DNA from: Galbibacter pacificus
Lineage (GTDB): Bacteria > Bacteroidota > Bacteroidia > Flavobacteriales > Flavobacteriaceae
Assembly (NCBI RefSeq): GCF_029603155.1
Contig: NZ_JAPMUA010000003.1
Location: 124,001 to 188,000 of the forward strand
Direction of reading: 5' to 3'
Length of the DNA: 64,000 bases
Below the pieces are notes generated by a model. The model was not told the origin of the DNA and searched no databases. It saw nothing but the letters and a program-made list of their open reading frames with translations. Positions 8,493-16,428 of this stretch are shown in pieces (position 1 is the first letter of the stretch; every line of letters begins with the position of its first letter). A program made the position numbers and the translations under genes.

Positions 8493-9443
8493 TTATCTTA
8501 AATTCAATTCAACCTGACTTGCCCTTGTACTGATAAGTTCTAATAATATTTCTTTTTCTTGTTTGTTTAGAAAACTGTTTTGTACCATTAACGGCCAATT
8601 TTTCATACCCTTTTCAATCCTGTTCCAAAGGTTTTCTATTGCCTTTTCTGGGATATGTGCTTTGGCCATGGCCTCATTAAAATCTTTTCGTTTTAGCTTT
8701 CTTTTTTTACCGTTAAGATTTAGAGCCAATTCCTCTGGATCATCGGGTATTAATAATTTAACTGCTACCATATCGTAGGCCGGGGATAACTGATACTGGT
8801 TGTCTTTAAATGCTATTAATGAAAAGTTTTTTAAGTGCATATCGTTGTTTCCAATAAGAAAGGATACGATTACTTGCTGGTAAAACTTCACCACTTCCAA
8901 CAGCGGGTTTTGTGCATAGGTTATTATCCCCTTTGCTATCTGCTCATACGAGCCACGATATTTGTGTTCTGTTAAGCGCTCGGTAAATTGACATGCATCT
9001 TCCATTGGGTGTTTTTCATTTTTTTCAGTACGGTCTATGCGCCTTGTCAAGTATGCCAGCTCTCCACTTTTCATTGGAATTAATAAAAAAGGTACTGTAT
9101 CAATACTGCACGCCTGGGTTAATAACATTGATAAGGCTTCTATTTCTGGCATTTGAGGATATAATTCAAAAGGCGGTTTTAGAATGTATCTACCATTTAA
9201 TGCTCCTACAATTGTCAATCTATTCTTCTTTTCCTCTCCGGTAAACCCTAATGATAATTTTGGCTGTACTCCAGTCACTATAACCTGTTGTGCTATATTT
9301 TCTTTGGCCAATTCTTCTATTTTGGAAAGCTCATAGTCTAACTCCAGGACAGGTGTATCTTCTTGCCAAAATGCTTTTAAGCAACTTTTGTGGTACCTTA
9401 TGTCACCTTCTAACTCTTTATTACAGGCTAAACAATAGTTCAT
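8493..9443 (-). CDS. HipT-like Ser/Thr kinase toxin (HipA C-terminal domain)
   Basis: A 316-residue HipA-type kinase lacking the N-terminal subdomain, which is encoded separately upstream. A small Cys cluster opens it (C4, C7, C21). A Gly/Ser-containing segment TGVQPKLSLGF follows near 57-67, then the catalytic loop LIGNNDMHLKNFSLI (the NxDxHxKN motif) and the metal-binding YDMVAV (DFG equivalent). HipA/HipT kinases phosphorylate tRNA synthetases and halt growth. The start codon overlaps the stop of the preceding gene by one base (TAATG), so the pair is translationally coupled. Start, catalytic loop and length all support an intact toxin. Confidence 0.9.
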   Translation of the reverse strand: MNYCLACNKELEGDIRYHKSCLKAFWQEDTPVLELDYELSKIEELAKENIAQQVIVTGVQPKLSLGFTGEEKKNRLTIVGALNGRYILKPPFELYPQMPEIEALSMLLTQACSIDTVPFLLIPMKSGELAYLTRRIDRTEKNEKHPMEDACQFTERLTEHKYRGSYEQIAKGIITYAQNPLLEVVKFYQQVIVSFLIGNNDMHLKNFSLIAFKDNQYQLSPAYDMVAVKLLIPDDPEELALNLNGKKRKLKRKDFNEAMAKAHIPEKAIENLWNRIEKGMKNWPLMVQNSFLNKQEKEILLELISTRASQVELNLR

Positions 9444-9760
9444 TATGTACTTCTCACACTTATATTACCTATACAATCCCGACAGGTTGTTAGTAACAGT
9501 CCCATACGATCCCTAGGGTTTATTTTCCAATTTTTATGTGCGATGTCCAACAACCATCCTTCTGGTATGAGACCGTCAAAAAAAGGAAATAAACTTTCTG
9601 AATGAAATGGGTCTTTATGTAATGGCAAGGTCAATGATACCGGAGACGCTTTTTCTTGCTCTAAATACTCTTTGTTGTAATTAAAGTGATAGCCGTTATC
9701 ATCTTCAGTCAATACTCCCGCCAATTGATTATTCACCCAAATTTCTCCTTGTCTCATCAC
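9443..9760 (-). CDS. HipS-like protein (HipA N-terminal subdomain)
   Basis: A 105-residue protein corresponding to the N-terminal subdomain of HipA: GEIWVNNQLAGVLTEDDNGYHFNY, then SLTLPLHKDPFHSESLFPFFDGLIPEGWLLD. In full-length HipA this is fused to the kinase; here it is separate, as in HipBST systems, where HipS acts as the antitoxin. It overlaps the hipB-like gene upstream by 32 bases and the kinase gene by one base, giving a tight three-gene operon. Confidence 0.88.
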   Translation of the reverse strand: MMRQGEIWVNNQLAGVLTEDDNGYHFNYNKEYLEQEKASPVSLTLPLHKDPFHSESLFPFFDGLIPEGWLLDIAHKNWKINPRDRMGLLLTTCRDCIGNISVRST

Positions 9761-9971
9761 TTATAGGTGTTGGCGTTAATGTATGCCCAAAAAACAGCAA
9801 TATTTGATTAATCTTATCCGTCATTAAATTGGGTTTTCCTTGTTCTAACTCGCGTACAAAACGAACTCCTACACCCGTTACATCTGCTAGTTCTATTTGG
9901 GTTAGGTTTGATTTTTTACGCCTATTTCGTACAAACTCTGCTATCTCACTATTTCTATTCCACTCTTGCAT
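9729..9971 (-). CDS. HipB-like XRE family regulator
   Basis: An 80-residue protein with a Cro/C1-type helix-turn-helix at about residues 9-65: FVRNRRKKSNLTQIELADVTGVGVRFVRELEQGKPN. It heads the HipBST-like operon. Upstream lie three related palindromic sites (9972-10074), most simply its own operators for autoregulation, as known for HipB. In HipBST systems HipB augments HipS rather than being the sole antitoxin. Confidence 0.9.
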   Translation of the reverse strand: MQEWNRNSEIAEFVRNRRKKSNLTQIELADVTGVGVRFVRELEQGKPNLMTDKINQILLFFGHTLTPTPISDETRRNLGE

Positions 9972-10074
9972 AGTTATACCTTTATGGGTGCAATATAATA
10001 AATCTATATTAATATTATACCTTTATGGGTGTAATTCATATTAAAAACATACTTTTACACCCTTTTGGGTGTAA
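9972..10074. promoter_or_regulatory. Three HipB-type operator sites
   Basis: Three related inverted repeats precede the HipB-like gene: 9972-9994 and 10014-10035 both contain TATACCTTTATGGGTG, and 10055-10074 is a perfect TTACACCC-N4-GGGTGTAA palindrome. Start-to-start spacing is about 41 bp. They share the half-site GGGTGTAA. Binding by the adjacent XRE protein is inferred from position. Confidence 0.65.
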
Positions 10075-10106
10075 AAAAATATTTGGCTATAAATATAATA
10101 GCATAC

Positions 10107-10140
10107 AACTTTGGCAAATTTTGGATTATTTGCCAAAGTT
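10107..10140 (-). terminator. Hairpin after the AbiE operon
   Basis: AACTTTGGCAAAT (10107-10119) and ATTTGCCAAAGTT (10128-10140) are perfect 13-base complements around an 8-base loop, located between the end of the AbiE toxin gene and the HipB promoter. There is no clean T-run on the minus side, so termination efficiency is uncertain. Confidence 0.5.
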
Positions 10141-10210
10141 TAATTGGGTTTTTGCCTAGAATTTTCGGTGTTCTCATTCATTTCATCAAGACTTTCTTGA
10201 TCAAAAGCAA

Positions 10211-11287
10211 TTAAATTAAAGAGTTACTCGACTCGTTAAGAGCCGTATACCAATAGAAAAATGCAGCTTTGTCTCTTGATTTTTTGAGTTTGTTCAAGAA
10301 GTTTAGCTCACCAGTAATTTCTAGTTTACTTACATCCTGACCATTAAATTTAACTATAGCCGAATAGTCTTTGTTTTTCAATTTTTTAGCTAGGTAAGCT
10401 GCTTTACCTGCTGCCAATATAGCATCTTCTATTTTGAAATTTTCAGCGATTAAAAATCCTTCGAACCTTCGTATTCCATTAGTGAGTTCCATAAACCTTG
10501 TTTTGTCTGGCTCTTCAGTATTCTTGGTTCGTTTAGCTATAAGTAAAGAAGTAGTAAAAATATCATCTAGTATATCTCCTAAACCAATTTCAAGTTCACG
10601 GTATCTAATTTCCTTACTTCCAATTTTCTCAAAGCTCAATGCTATTTCTTCTACGTTTTCGACTTCATCAAAAAGGCAACCTATATCAAAAAGTTGCTTA
10701 ATAATCTCCTGCTCTTTGCCTTTGTCATAAAGGATTCCAACAGTATTTGGAGCAAATGCAGTAAGTTTATCGCCAAAAATAGATTCTATGGAGGGTACGG
10801 CTACCTCCAATATTTCTTCAGATTCAATCCACTCCGATCGTATAGGAGCTAACAACAATCTTGGGTAATCGGTTTTCTCAAATAAAATATCTAACAGCAC
10901 AAAATGAGCACTTTGGTTCAGGCTCGATTCATAATCAAATTCGTAATGAGCCTTTGGCACACCTTCTTTGTAACTTCTTCGATCTTGTAAATCCCATTTG
11001 GTGAAATGTGAACTCGCTACCACTTTGTCCAAAATAGCTTCTACTTCTTTACGGGTTTGAGTAGTAATTATATCGATATCAACAGAAAACCTTCTCGACT
11101 TAGCAAGTAGTAAAACGAGGCTTGTCCCTCCTTTAAAGGTAAAATCCAGACCATGAGCTTTTAACTGTTGTAAAAGTGATAGTGCTTGTATCATCTTCTC
11201 TAGAACTGGAGGATTGATACGCTTCAAATGCTTTTGCTGTTTAAAACCGTTGATCCACTCTTTAGTAAAACAATGTGCTTTTATCAT
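10211..11287 (-). CDS. AbiEii-type nucleotidyltransferase toxin
   Basis: A 358-residue member of the AbiEii/AbiGii toxin family (DNA polymerase beta-like nucleotidyltransferase). The active-site signature FTFKGGTSLVLLLAKSRRFSVDIDIIT is at about residues 49-75 (GGTS, then RxSxDxD). The later segment GDKLTAFAPNTVG matches the conserved KLxA motif. Type IV AbiE systems act by bacteriostasis, with a toxin that transfers nucleotides, probably to tRNA in homologues. The ATG overlaps the stop of the antitoxin gene upstream by 4 bases (ATGA), giving coupled expression. Confidence 0.92.
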   Translation of the reverse strand: MIKAHCFTKEWINGFKQQKHLKRINPPVLEKMIQALSLLQQLKAHGLDFTFKGGTSLVLLLAKSRRFSVDIDIITTQTRKEVEAILDKVVASSHFTKWDLQDRRSYKEGVPKAHYEFDYESSLNQSAHFVLLDILFEKTDYPRLLLAPIRSEWIESEEILEVAVPSIESIFGDKLTAFAPNTVGILYDKGKEQEIIKQLFDIGCLFDEVENVEEIALSFEKIGSKEIRYRELEIGLGDILDDIFTTSLLIAKRTKNTEEPDKTRFMELTNGIRRFEGFLIAENFKIEDAILAAGKAAYLAKKLKNKDYSAIVKFNGQDVSKLEITGELNFLNKLKKSRDKAAFFYWYTALNESSNSLI

Positions 11288-12054
11288 TCTAAAATACCTT
11301 TTACAAAGTCACCAAAGTTGTTCTCTAAGTAACTTTTAATTTGAATCTCCTTATTTCTTCTTCTGGCGTAGCTAATGAGTTTGGTAAAGTTTATTTGATA
11401 GCGTTTCAAGGCATTTTCAAACAGTGTATCCATTTCACTTCCCTGAATAGCATAGAAGGTTACAGCATCGCTATACACATCAATTAGTATTTTCTCCAAG
11501 GTCGGCACATAGATGTTATCCTTGGACTTTTCCTTAACTGTAATTTTCTGTTTTGGCGAACGGCTGATTAATGGTTTAATGACTATAGAAATTTCGCTTT
11601 CTACATACCTTTCCATGATGTCCTCTGTAGGATCGAGGTACACCCTATACTGTTTAGATTCTGAATACGCATTGAATATTTCCTCTATAAAATCCTTTTC
11701 CACCTCCAGTATATAAAAGAAGGTTCCCAATTGATGCCGTGTAAAATCATTCAACCATTCAGTACTCCAAAGACAATAATCCAATTCGTCAAATTCTTTG
11801 GCCACAATCTTTGATAATTGAGCCAGTTTATTCGATACAAATGGTTTATAAGCTTCTTTATTTGAAATGGTATATACTCCCAACTTCACTTGATCAATCA
11901 CCTTTCTCTTGACCAAATCATGAATTCTCCATGTTAATGCACTTTCCGTGAATTCCGGATTCAAATCATTCAAAAAGGAACTAAGGGTATCTCGGTCGAA
12001 ATACCCTTTACTTTTAAAATGTTTTGATATTTGACGATCAATAATTTTAGACAT
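11284..12054 (-). CDS. AbiEi-like antitoxin (DUF6577 type)
   Basis: A 256-residue protein with an N-terminal winged helix (residues about 1-65: FKSKGYFDRDTLSSFLNDL and then ALTWRIHDLVKRKVI), typical of AbiEi antitoxins that bind their own promoter. The rest is a mixed domain as in DUF6577 proteins. It is the upstream partner of the AbiEii toxin with a 4-base overlap. Large inverted repeats in the promoter (12065-12191) fit negative autoregulation. Confidence 0.85.
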   Translation of the reverse strand: MSKIIDRQISKHFKSKGYFDRDTLSSFLNDLNPEFTESALTWRIHDLVKRKVIDQVKLGVYTISNKEAYKPFVSNKLAQLSKIVAKEFDELDYCLWSTEWLNDFTRHQLGTFFYILEVEKDFIEEIFNAYSESKQYRVYLDPTEDIMERYVESEISIVIKPLISRSPKQKITVKEKSKDNIYVPTLEKILIDVYSDAVTFYAIQGSEMDTLFENALKRYQINFTKLISYARRRNKEIQIKSYLENNFGDFVKGILE

Positions 12055-12062
12055 AGCTCAAT

Positions 12063-12191
12063 TTTGCCAGTATTTAATATTTTTGGCATATTTATGAATT
12101 ACTCATTTTTGCCTTTACTACAAATATAGTGACATTTTTTAAAATTACTCATTTTTACCAGTAAAATCTATTTACTGGCATTTTTGAGTAA
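12063..12191 (-). promoter_or_regulatory. AbiE promoter with inverted-repeat operators
   Basis: The minus strand contains TATATTTG (plus 12121-12128), an exact Bacteroidota -7 element. It is flanked by repeats of TTACTCATTTTT (12104 region and 12145) and a long dyad whose arms TTACTCA...ACCAGTAAA and TTTACTGG...TGAGTAA span 12145-12191. The layout resembles the paired inverted repeats that AbiEi antitoxins bind. Confidence 0.6.
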
Positions 12192-12253
12192 AAACGCCAA
12201 GACCTATCGACCCTATATCTAAAATGGCATTTTAAAATTCGCAAATAGCGATC

Positions 12254-12379
12254 TGCAAAAAACACGAGGTAAACCCATATCAGTGGCTCAAATATACCTT
12301 AGAGAATATCATGTCCATCAATCATAAAGATATCCGAAATCTTTATCCTCAGAACTACAAGAAATTAAAGCAAGTTTAG
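12254..12379 (+). pseudogene. IS66 family transposase, C-terminal fragment
   Basis: A 41-codon frame ending at TAG 12377-12379 reads CKKHEVNPYQWLKYTLENI followed by SINHKDIRNLYPQNYK. This is the highly characteristic C-terminus of IS66-type transposases. No further part of the transposase is visible upstream, so it is a relic of an old insertion at the island edge. Confidence 0.8.
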
Positions 12380-12493
12380 ATCAAACAAAACCAGTAAATA
12401 AACTTACCCTAAGTTAAAAGATGTACTTGATGGGGTGCATACGTACCCAAAGGATATAAAAAAAGCCTTCCATATCCGAAGCCTTGAATTTAC

Positions 12494-12540
12494 TGGTGGT
12501 CCCACATGGGCTCGAACCATGGACCCCCTGATTATGAGTT
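12494..12540 (-). tRNA. 3' half of a tRNA-Met(CAU) gene, attachment-site remnant
   Basis: Read on the minus strand, this gives an anticodon loop CTCATAA (anticodon CAU), a variable region, a T arm with a perfect 5-bp stem CATGG/CCATG around TTCGAGC, an acceptor 3' strand TGGGACC, then ACCA. The 5' half (D arm and acceptor 5' strand) is absent; upstream is AT-rich integrase promoter sequence instead. A 3' tRNA fragment next to an integrase start is the usual form of an integrative-element attachment site. It cannot yield a functional tRNA. Confidence 0.8.
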
Positions 12541-12716
12541 TTTTAAAATAGGGATTTTCGGAAACTTATAAAATTGTAATATACTGATTATCAATATATT
12601 GATAATTTTTGTGTTTAAATCAATACAGAAAACATCAAACTTTTGTTTGCAAATGGCGTGCAAATTTTTTCAGTAACTTGTTGCTTATGAAAACATTTTT
12701 ATCACTCACACTAGAT
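12536..12716. repeat. 181-bp direct repeat, copy 1
   Basis: This segment is matched by 33472-33652 with only about three differences over 181 bases. It begins inside the tRNA fragment's anticodon region and ends 30 bases into the integrase reading frame. It flanks the left side of the lanthipeptide island. Confidence 0.95.
12687..12716 (+). pseudogene. Integrase gene start, truncated copy
   Basis: ATG 12687 begins MKTFLSLTLD, identical to the first ten residues of the complete integrase at 33623. Beyond the repeat end the frame continues with unrelated residues and soon stops. The rest of this integrase copy is missing. Confidence 0.85.
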
Positions 12717-12799
12717 TGTCAGAAGCAGTATCTTTTAGTAATTGAATATTTCGTAACAATTTTTTAAATGTATCGTCTTTAGTATATAAAGCCAATACC

Positions 12800-14632
12800 A
12801 TGAAGAAATTAGTTTTAATTCTCTTGGGAATTTTAGTATTCTCTGCCTGTAAAAAAGATACAAATTATGATGTAGCGATACGGAACGTAACAGTTTTCGA
12901 TAGTAAGCATAAAAAAATACTTCACAAAAAAACAGTTTTAATTAATAAGGACACTATAGCTGCCATTATCAATGCTTCCCAAAAATCCAAGGCAACCCGT
13001 GTTATTGAAGGAAACGGACGTTTACTGATCCCGGGGTTTATTGACACCCATACACATCTTTGTCAACTCTATGCCATAGGAGATGATGTGGCTCCAGAAT
13101 TTATTGATGATTCTTACCGAAAAAGACTGTCTGAAACGTATTTAAAATTCGGCACTACTACCATCGTAAGTATGGGAGATCCTGAACCGTGGATGGATGT
13201 TACCCTTAACTGGCAACAAAATCCATCTCCGGATTATCCCAATCTGTTTATCAGTGGAGGGGCTTTAATTTCAGATGAAGAAAGAGAACCCGTTCAACAT
13301 CATGTAGAAATCATGAGTCCGGAAGATGGTAAAAAGAAAATCCGTGAATACGCTGAATTAGGAGTAAAGCATATTAAGTTGTATTCAAGATTGCGTGAAC
13401 CCGAAATGAAGGCGATCCTAAGGGAAGCCAAAAAAGAACATATGAATGTTTCAGGTCACATCCAGTATAGAGTTAGCCTTCAAGATGCTATGGACTCAGG
13501 ACTTAAAAATTTCGAGCATTTTTTCACCTTGGCAGCCAATGTCTTTAATTATGAAAAGCATTGGGAACCATTTGTTAAAAAATATAAATTGGAACGGACA
13601 GGGACGCTGGATGAGTTTGCCGCGGACATGGCATTGTTCTTTGACTATATAAAAGATACCCCCGAATTGAATGCTGAGATAGAGGCATTATTGGACAGAA
13701 TGGCCAGGAAAGGTGCTACAATAAGCACAACCGTCAACGTACTGGCCTCTGCTACCGGAGATACAGATTTCTATACCTCATTCAACAGCTTTCCATTAAG
13801 AGATACACCCTACATCCCAACCAATACCAATCGTTTTAAAAAACAAACCTCCAAAGGTTTTAACGCTATGATGGAGGTCCTGAAAACAGCACATGATAAA
13901 GGGGTTAAAATTAGAATTGGCACCGATTGTAAATATGGTGGTAGAGCGCTTTTGTCTGAGCTTCTCCAGCTTAGTAAAGCAGGTTTTCCTATGGAAGACA
14001 TCCTTCAGATAGCGACATGGAACGGAGCAAAGGCCATGAATATTACAGGAGAATACGGTTCTATCGAAATAGGAAAAAAGGCAGATTTGGTGCTCTTTGA
14101 TAAAAGCCCGTTTACAAATCATGAAAATTTCTTATCCGATAAAACAGTTATAAAAGGAGGAAAAGTTTATGTCCCTGAAGAAAGTAACATACAACAAATG
14201 GTAACCAACATCAATGAGAATGGGGTCACATCAGCCATTCAATGGTATAACAGCCTCGAAGAAAAACCGTTAAACGGAATCGAATTAAATGAAGTGGGGC
14301 ATCAACTACTAAAGTCAGGTAAGATACAGGAAGCGATAAGTATTTTTAAATTGAATGCTGCCTTTTTTCAAAACCGAAAAATTTATACTACCCACCATAT
14401 GATGGAAGAAAGTTTAATTAATGAAGGGAACTATTTAGTCTATAAAGGAATGAACAAAGAAGCTATGGAAATATACAAATACACTGTTGAGATATTTCCT
14501 AATTCATCAGAAGCCCATCAGAGTTCGGCCGAAGAATACTTAGCTGAAGGAAATAAAGAACTAGCCATTCAGCACTATAAAAAGGTGATAGAACTTGACC
14601 CTGAAAACAATAGTGCAGTCTACACGAATTAG
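12800..14632 (+). CDS. Lipoprotein amidohydrolase with C-terminal TPR repeats
   Basis: A 610-residue protein with a lipoprotein signal (MKKLVLILLGILVFSAC, Cys 17), so it is probably anchored in an envelope membrane. The amidohydrolase fold follows: metal-binding DTHTHL near residues 81-86, a central HIKLYSR segment likely to hold the carboxylated Lys, GHIQYRV and FEHFF His sites, and GTDCKYGG near 375 as the final metal Asp. The C-terminal 100 residues hold TPR-like repeats ending in AIQHYKKVIELDPEN. The substrate is unknown; relatives include imidazolonepropionase- and prolidase-like hydrolases. It lies just inside the left repeat, oriented away from it, and could be cargo unrelated to the lanthipeptide or process a peptide. 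Confidence 0.85.
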   Translation: MKKLVLILLGILVFSACKKDTNYDVAIRNVTVFDSKHKKILHKKTVLINKDTIAAIINASQKSKATRVIEGNGRLLIPGFIDTHTHLCQLYAIGDDVAPEFIDDSYRKRLSETYLKFGTTTIVSMGDPEPWMDVTLNWQQNPSPDYPNLFISGGALISDEEREPVQHHVEIMSPEDGKKKIREYAELGVKHIKLYSRLREPEMKAILREAKKEHMNVSGHIQYRVSLQDAMDSGLKNFEHFFTLAANVFNYEKHWEPFVKKYKLERTGTLDEFAADMALFFDYIKDTPELNAEIEALLDRMARKGATISTTVNVLASATGDTDFYTSFNSFPLRDTPYIPTNTNRFKKQTSKGFNAMMEVLKTAHDKGVKIRIGTDCKYGGRALLSELLQLSKAGFPMEDILQIATWNGAKAMNITGEYGSIEIGKKADLVLFDKSPFTNHENFLSDKTVIKGGKVYVPEESNIQQMVTNINENGVTSAIQWYNSLEEKPLNGIELNEVGHQLLKSGKIQEAISIFKLNAAFFQNRKIYTTHHMMEESLINEGNYLVYKGMNKEAMEIYKYTVEIFPNSSEAHQSSAEEYLAEGNKELAIQHYKKVIELDPENNSAVYTN

Positions 14633-14886
14633 AGCACTTATTGTTAAACCTTCCGGATTGCGGGAGTAAACAAGAAGAACAATTTTGTAATAAATTTGCT
14701 TACTGAATCAGGGTGCTATTTTTTTCATAATTTTATAATTAGAAGATTAAACAATAGGTAATGGCGGCCAATGAGGAGAACATTCATCAGAAAGCCATCT
14801 TTAGCTTTTGTTTAAAAACAAGAAGGTATTTGGATGTATATAGGATTAGTTGAATTCCCTGTACTAAAAAATAAACAATTTTAAAA

Positions 14887-16026
14887 ATGCACAAATTACC
14901 ATATTTAGATCAATGGCAGGATATCCTACTCCAAAATCAATATCAGTTTAAAAGAAATGATATTGGTTATGGTAAATCCGGAACCATCCTCTTTTTATGG
15001 TATAAATACTTAGTATATAAAAAAGAGACTGATTTATATGTGTGTCAGGATTTATGTGAGGATTTAATGCAATCAATCCAAAATTCACTAGAAAAACCCA
15101 GTTCATTTTTATTTATTGAATTAACGGAGGTAAGCTTGTTATTAGATATCTTGGATTTAGAGGCTTTCCAAAAACTCGACTTACAAAGTTTTAAATCTGA
15201 GGTTTACAATCTCCTGCTGTCCTATTCCCGAAATTTTCTTGTAAGCGATAATATTGATCCATATACCGGAGGAGGTTATATTTATTATCTTTTCTTATTA
15301 AGAAAGGATAAATTAAAGATACAGGAATTCATTTCTTATTTAGAATTAAATAAAAAGGTTACTATAGAAGGAGCATATATACGTAATCAAAATGATAGAT
15401 CAGTACAATTAGGTCTTGCTCATGGTATCAGTTTTATAGTGACTTACTTAAGCTTGGTAAATAAAGTGTATCCGGAACTAGGCAGTAAGAACCTTCTAGA
15501 ACAATTTACACTATTTTTAATCAATCAAAAACAGGATCATGGTCTTTATCAATCTGTATTTCCTGATAAATATGGTCAAAAGCCAATTAGCCGATTAAAT
15601 ATTTGTTACGGTGACGCCGGAATCTTATATGCGCTCCAACATAGTAATAAAGCTTTGGATGGTCTTATCCAAAAGGAATTGAATGAAATTGAGCCCTTTA
15701 TATTAAATCGTATACAAACTACTATTATGGAAGGTCCAAAACCAGGGCTATTATATGGTCAAACCGGCCTTGCTACTTTTCTGGAAATTTACCAAAGCTT
15801 ATCAATCGACAAGAATAGTTTATCTATACTTTGTGATCAGAATTACCGATTTTTAACAAATCAGATAATTGAATCAAAGATCCGGAAAAGTAGTATTAAT
15901 TCATTTACCATAAAGAACATGTCTTTCGCTGAAGGAATAATAGGGCAATTAATATTCATGATGGGAAAGAAAGCCAACGACTATAGATATGCTAAATCAT
16001 TTTTCCTTTTGGAAAATTTAATATGA
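14887..16026 (+). CDS. LanC-like protein lacking two zinc ligands
   Basis: A 379-residue protein with the LanC toroid pattern: GLAHGISFI at about 176-184 and LNICYGDAGILYAL at about 237-250, containing the first zinc Cys (C240). Where functional cyclases have CHGxxG, this protein has LLYGQTGLA (L289, Y290), so the second Cys and the His are gone. It therefore probably cannot do zinc-dependent cyclisation and may be a binding, scaffold or immunity protein. It is on the opposite strand to the rest of the cluster and its 3' end overlaps the convergent 136-residue gene by 9 bases. Confidence 0.8.
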   Translation: MHKLPYLDQWQDILLQNQYQFKRNDIGYGKSGTILFLWYKYLVYKKETDLYVCQDLCEDLMQSIQNSLEKPSSFLFIELTEVSLLLDILDLEAFQKLDLQSFKSEVYNLLLSYSRNFLVSDNIDPYTGGGYIYYLFLLRKDKLKIQEFISYLELNKKVTIEGAYIRNQNDRSVQLGLAHGISFIVTYLSLVNKVYPELGSKNLLEQFTLFLINQKQDHGLYQSVFPDKYGQKPISRLNICYGDAGILYALQHSNKALDGLIQKELNEIEPFILNRIQTTIMEGPKPGLLYGQTGLATFLEIYQSLSIDKNSLSILCDQNYRFLTNQIIESKIRKSSINSFTIKNMSFAEGIIGQLIFMMGKKANDYRYAKSFFLLENLI

Positions 16027-16428
16027 CAATAAATCGCTCAGAATTACTTTTTCAGACGCTTTCCTTTTAAAAATTGTACCCTCTAATACTGTATAATGAT
16101 TAATCATCTTTGGACTGGAATCACTTATTTTAATTTTTAGAAATTGGGAGTGCCCCTTAAGAATTTCAAAATTAATAAAATGTTCTTCACCATTTGATTT
16201 AATCTTCATCACCTGTTTTCTTTCCGTGAAATTTATAGAATCTTCGGCATAAAGATCTCCAGTCCAAAATTCATTTTGTTTATGAAGATTGTCAATTCTA
16301 ATATTAACAGATTTGTAATCAACTGTTTTACAACATAATAATACATAAAGTAAGGTTGTGATAAAACCTATATAAACTAACGTTGCTCCTACAAGAAGAT
16401 AATAAGGTTTTCTATTGAGAAATTGCAT
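16018..16428 (-). CDS. Small single-span membrane protein of the lanthipeptide operon
   Basis: A 136-residue protein with one membrane segment (YLLVGATLVYIGFITTLLYVLL, residues 10-31) and a C-terminal domain rich in alternating beta-type residues that would lie outside the cytoplasm. I do not recognise the family; position and topology would suit an exporter accessory (short adaptor-like) or an immunity protein. Its start overlaps the end of the transporter gene by 17 bases, so it is the last gene of the LanC-LLM-LanB-LanT operon. Confidence 0.6.
   Translation of the reverse strand: MQFLNRKPYYLLVGATLVYIGFITTLLYVLLCCKTVDYKSVNIRIDNLHKQNEFWTGDLYAEDSINFTERKQVMKIKSNGEEHFINFEILKGHSQFLKIKISDSSPKMINHYTVLEGTIFKRKASEKVILSDLLSY

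Noticed and set aside
10055..10074. CRISPR-like short repeats near the HipB gene
   Set aside because: Only three copies, palindromic, without uniform spacers; they fit operators of the adjacent XRE protein. No CRISPR array is visible in the window.
14761..14853. 30-codon ORF between the amidohydrolase and the LanC-like gene
   Set aside because: No Cys-rich core or leader pattern; unlike the three precursors, so not called as a fourth lanthipeptide gene.
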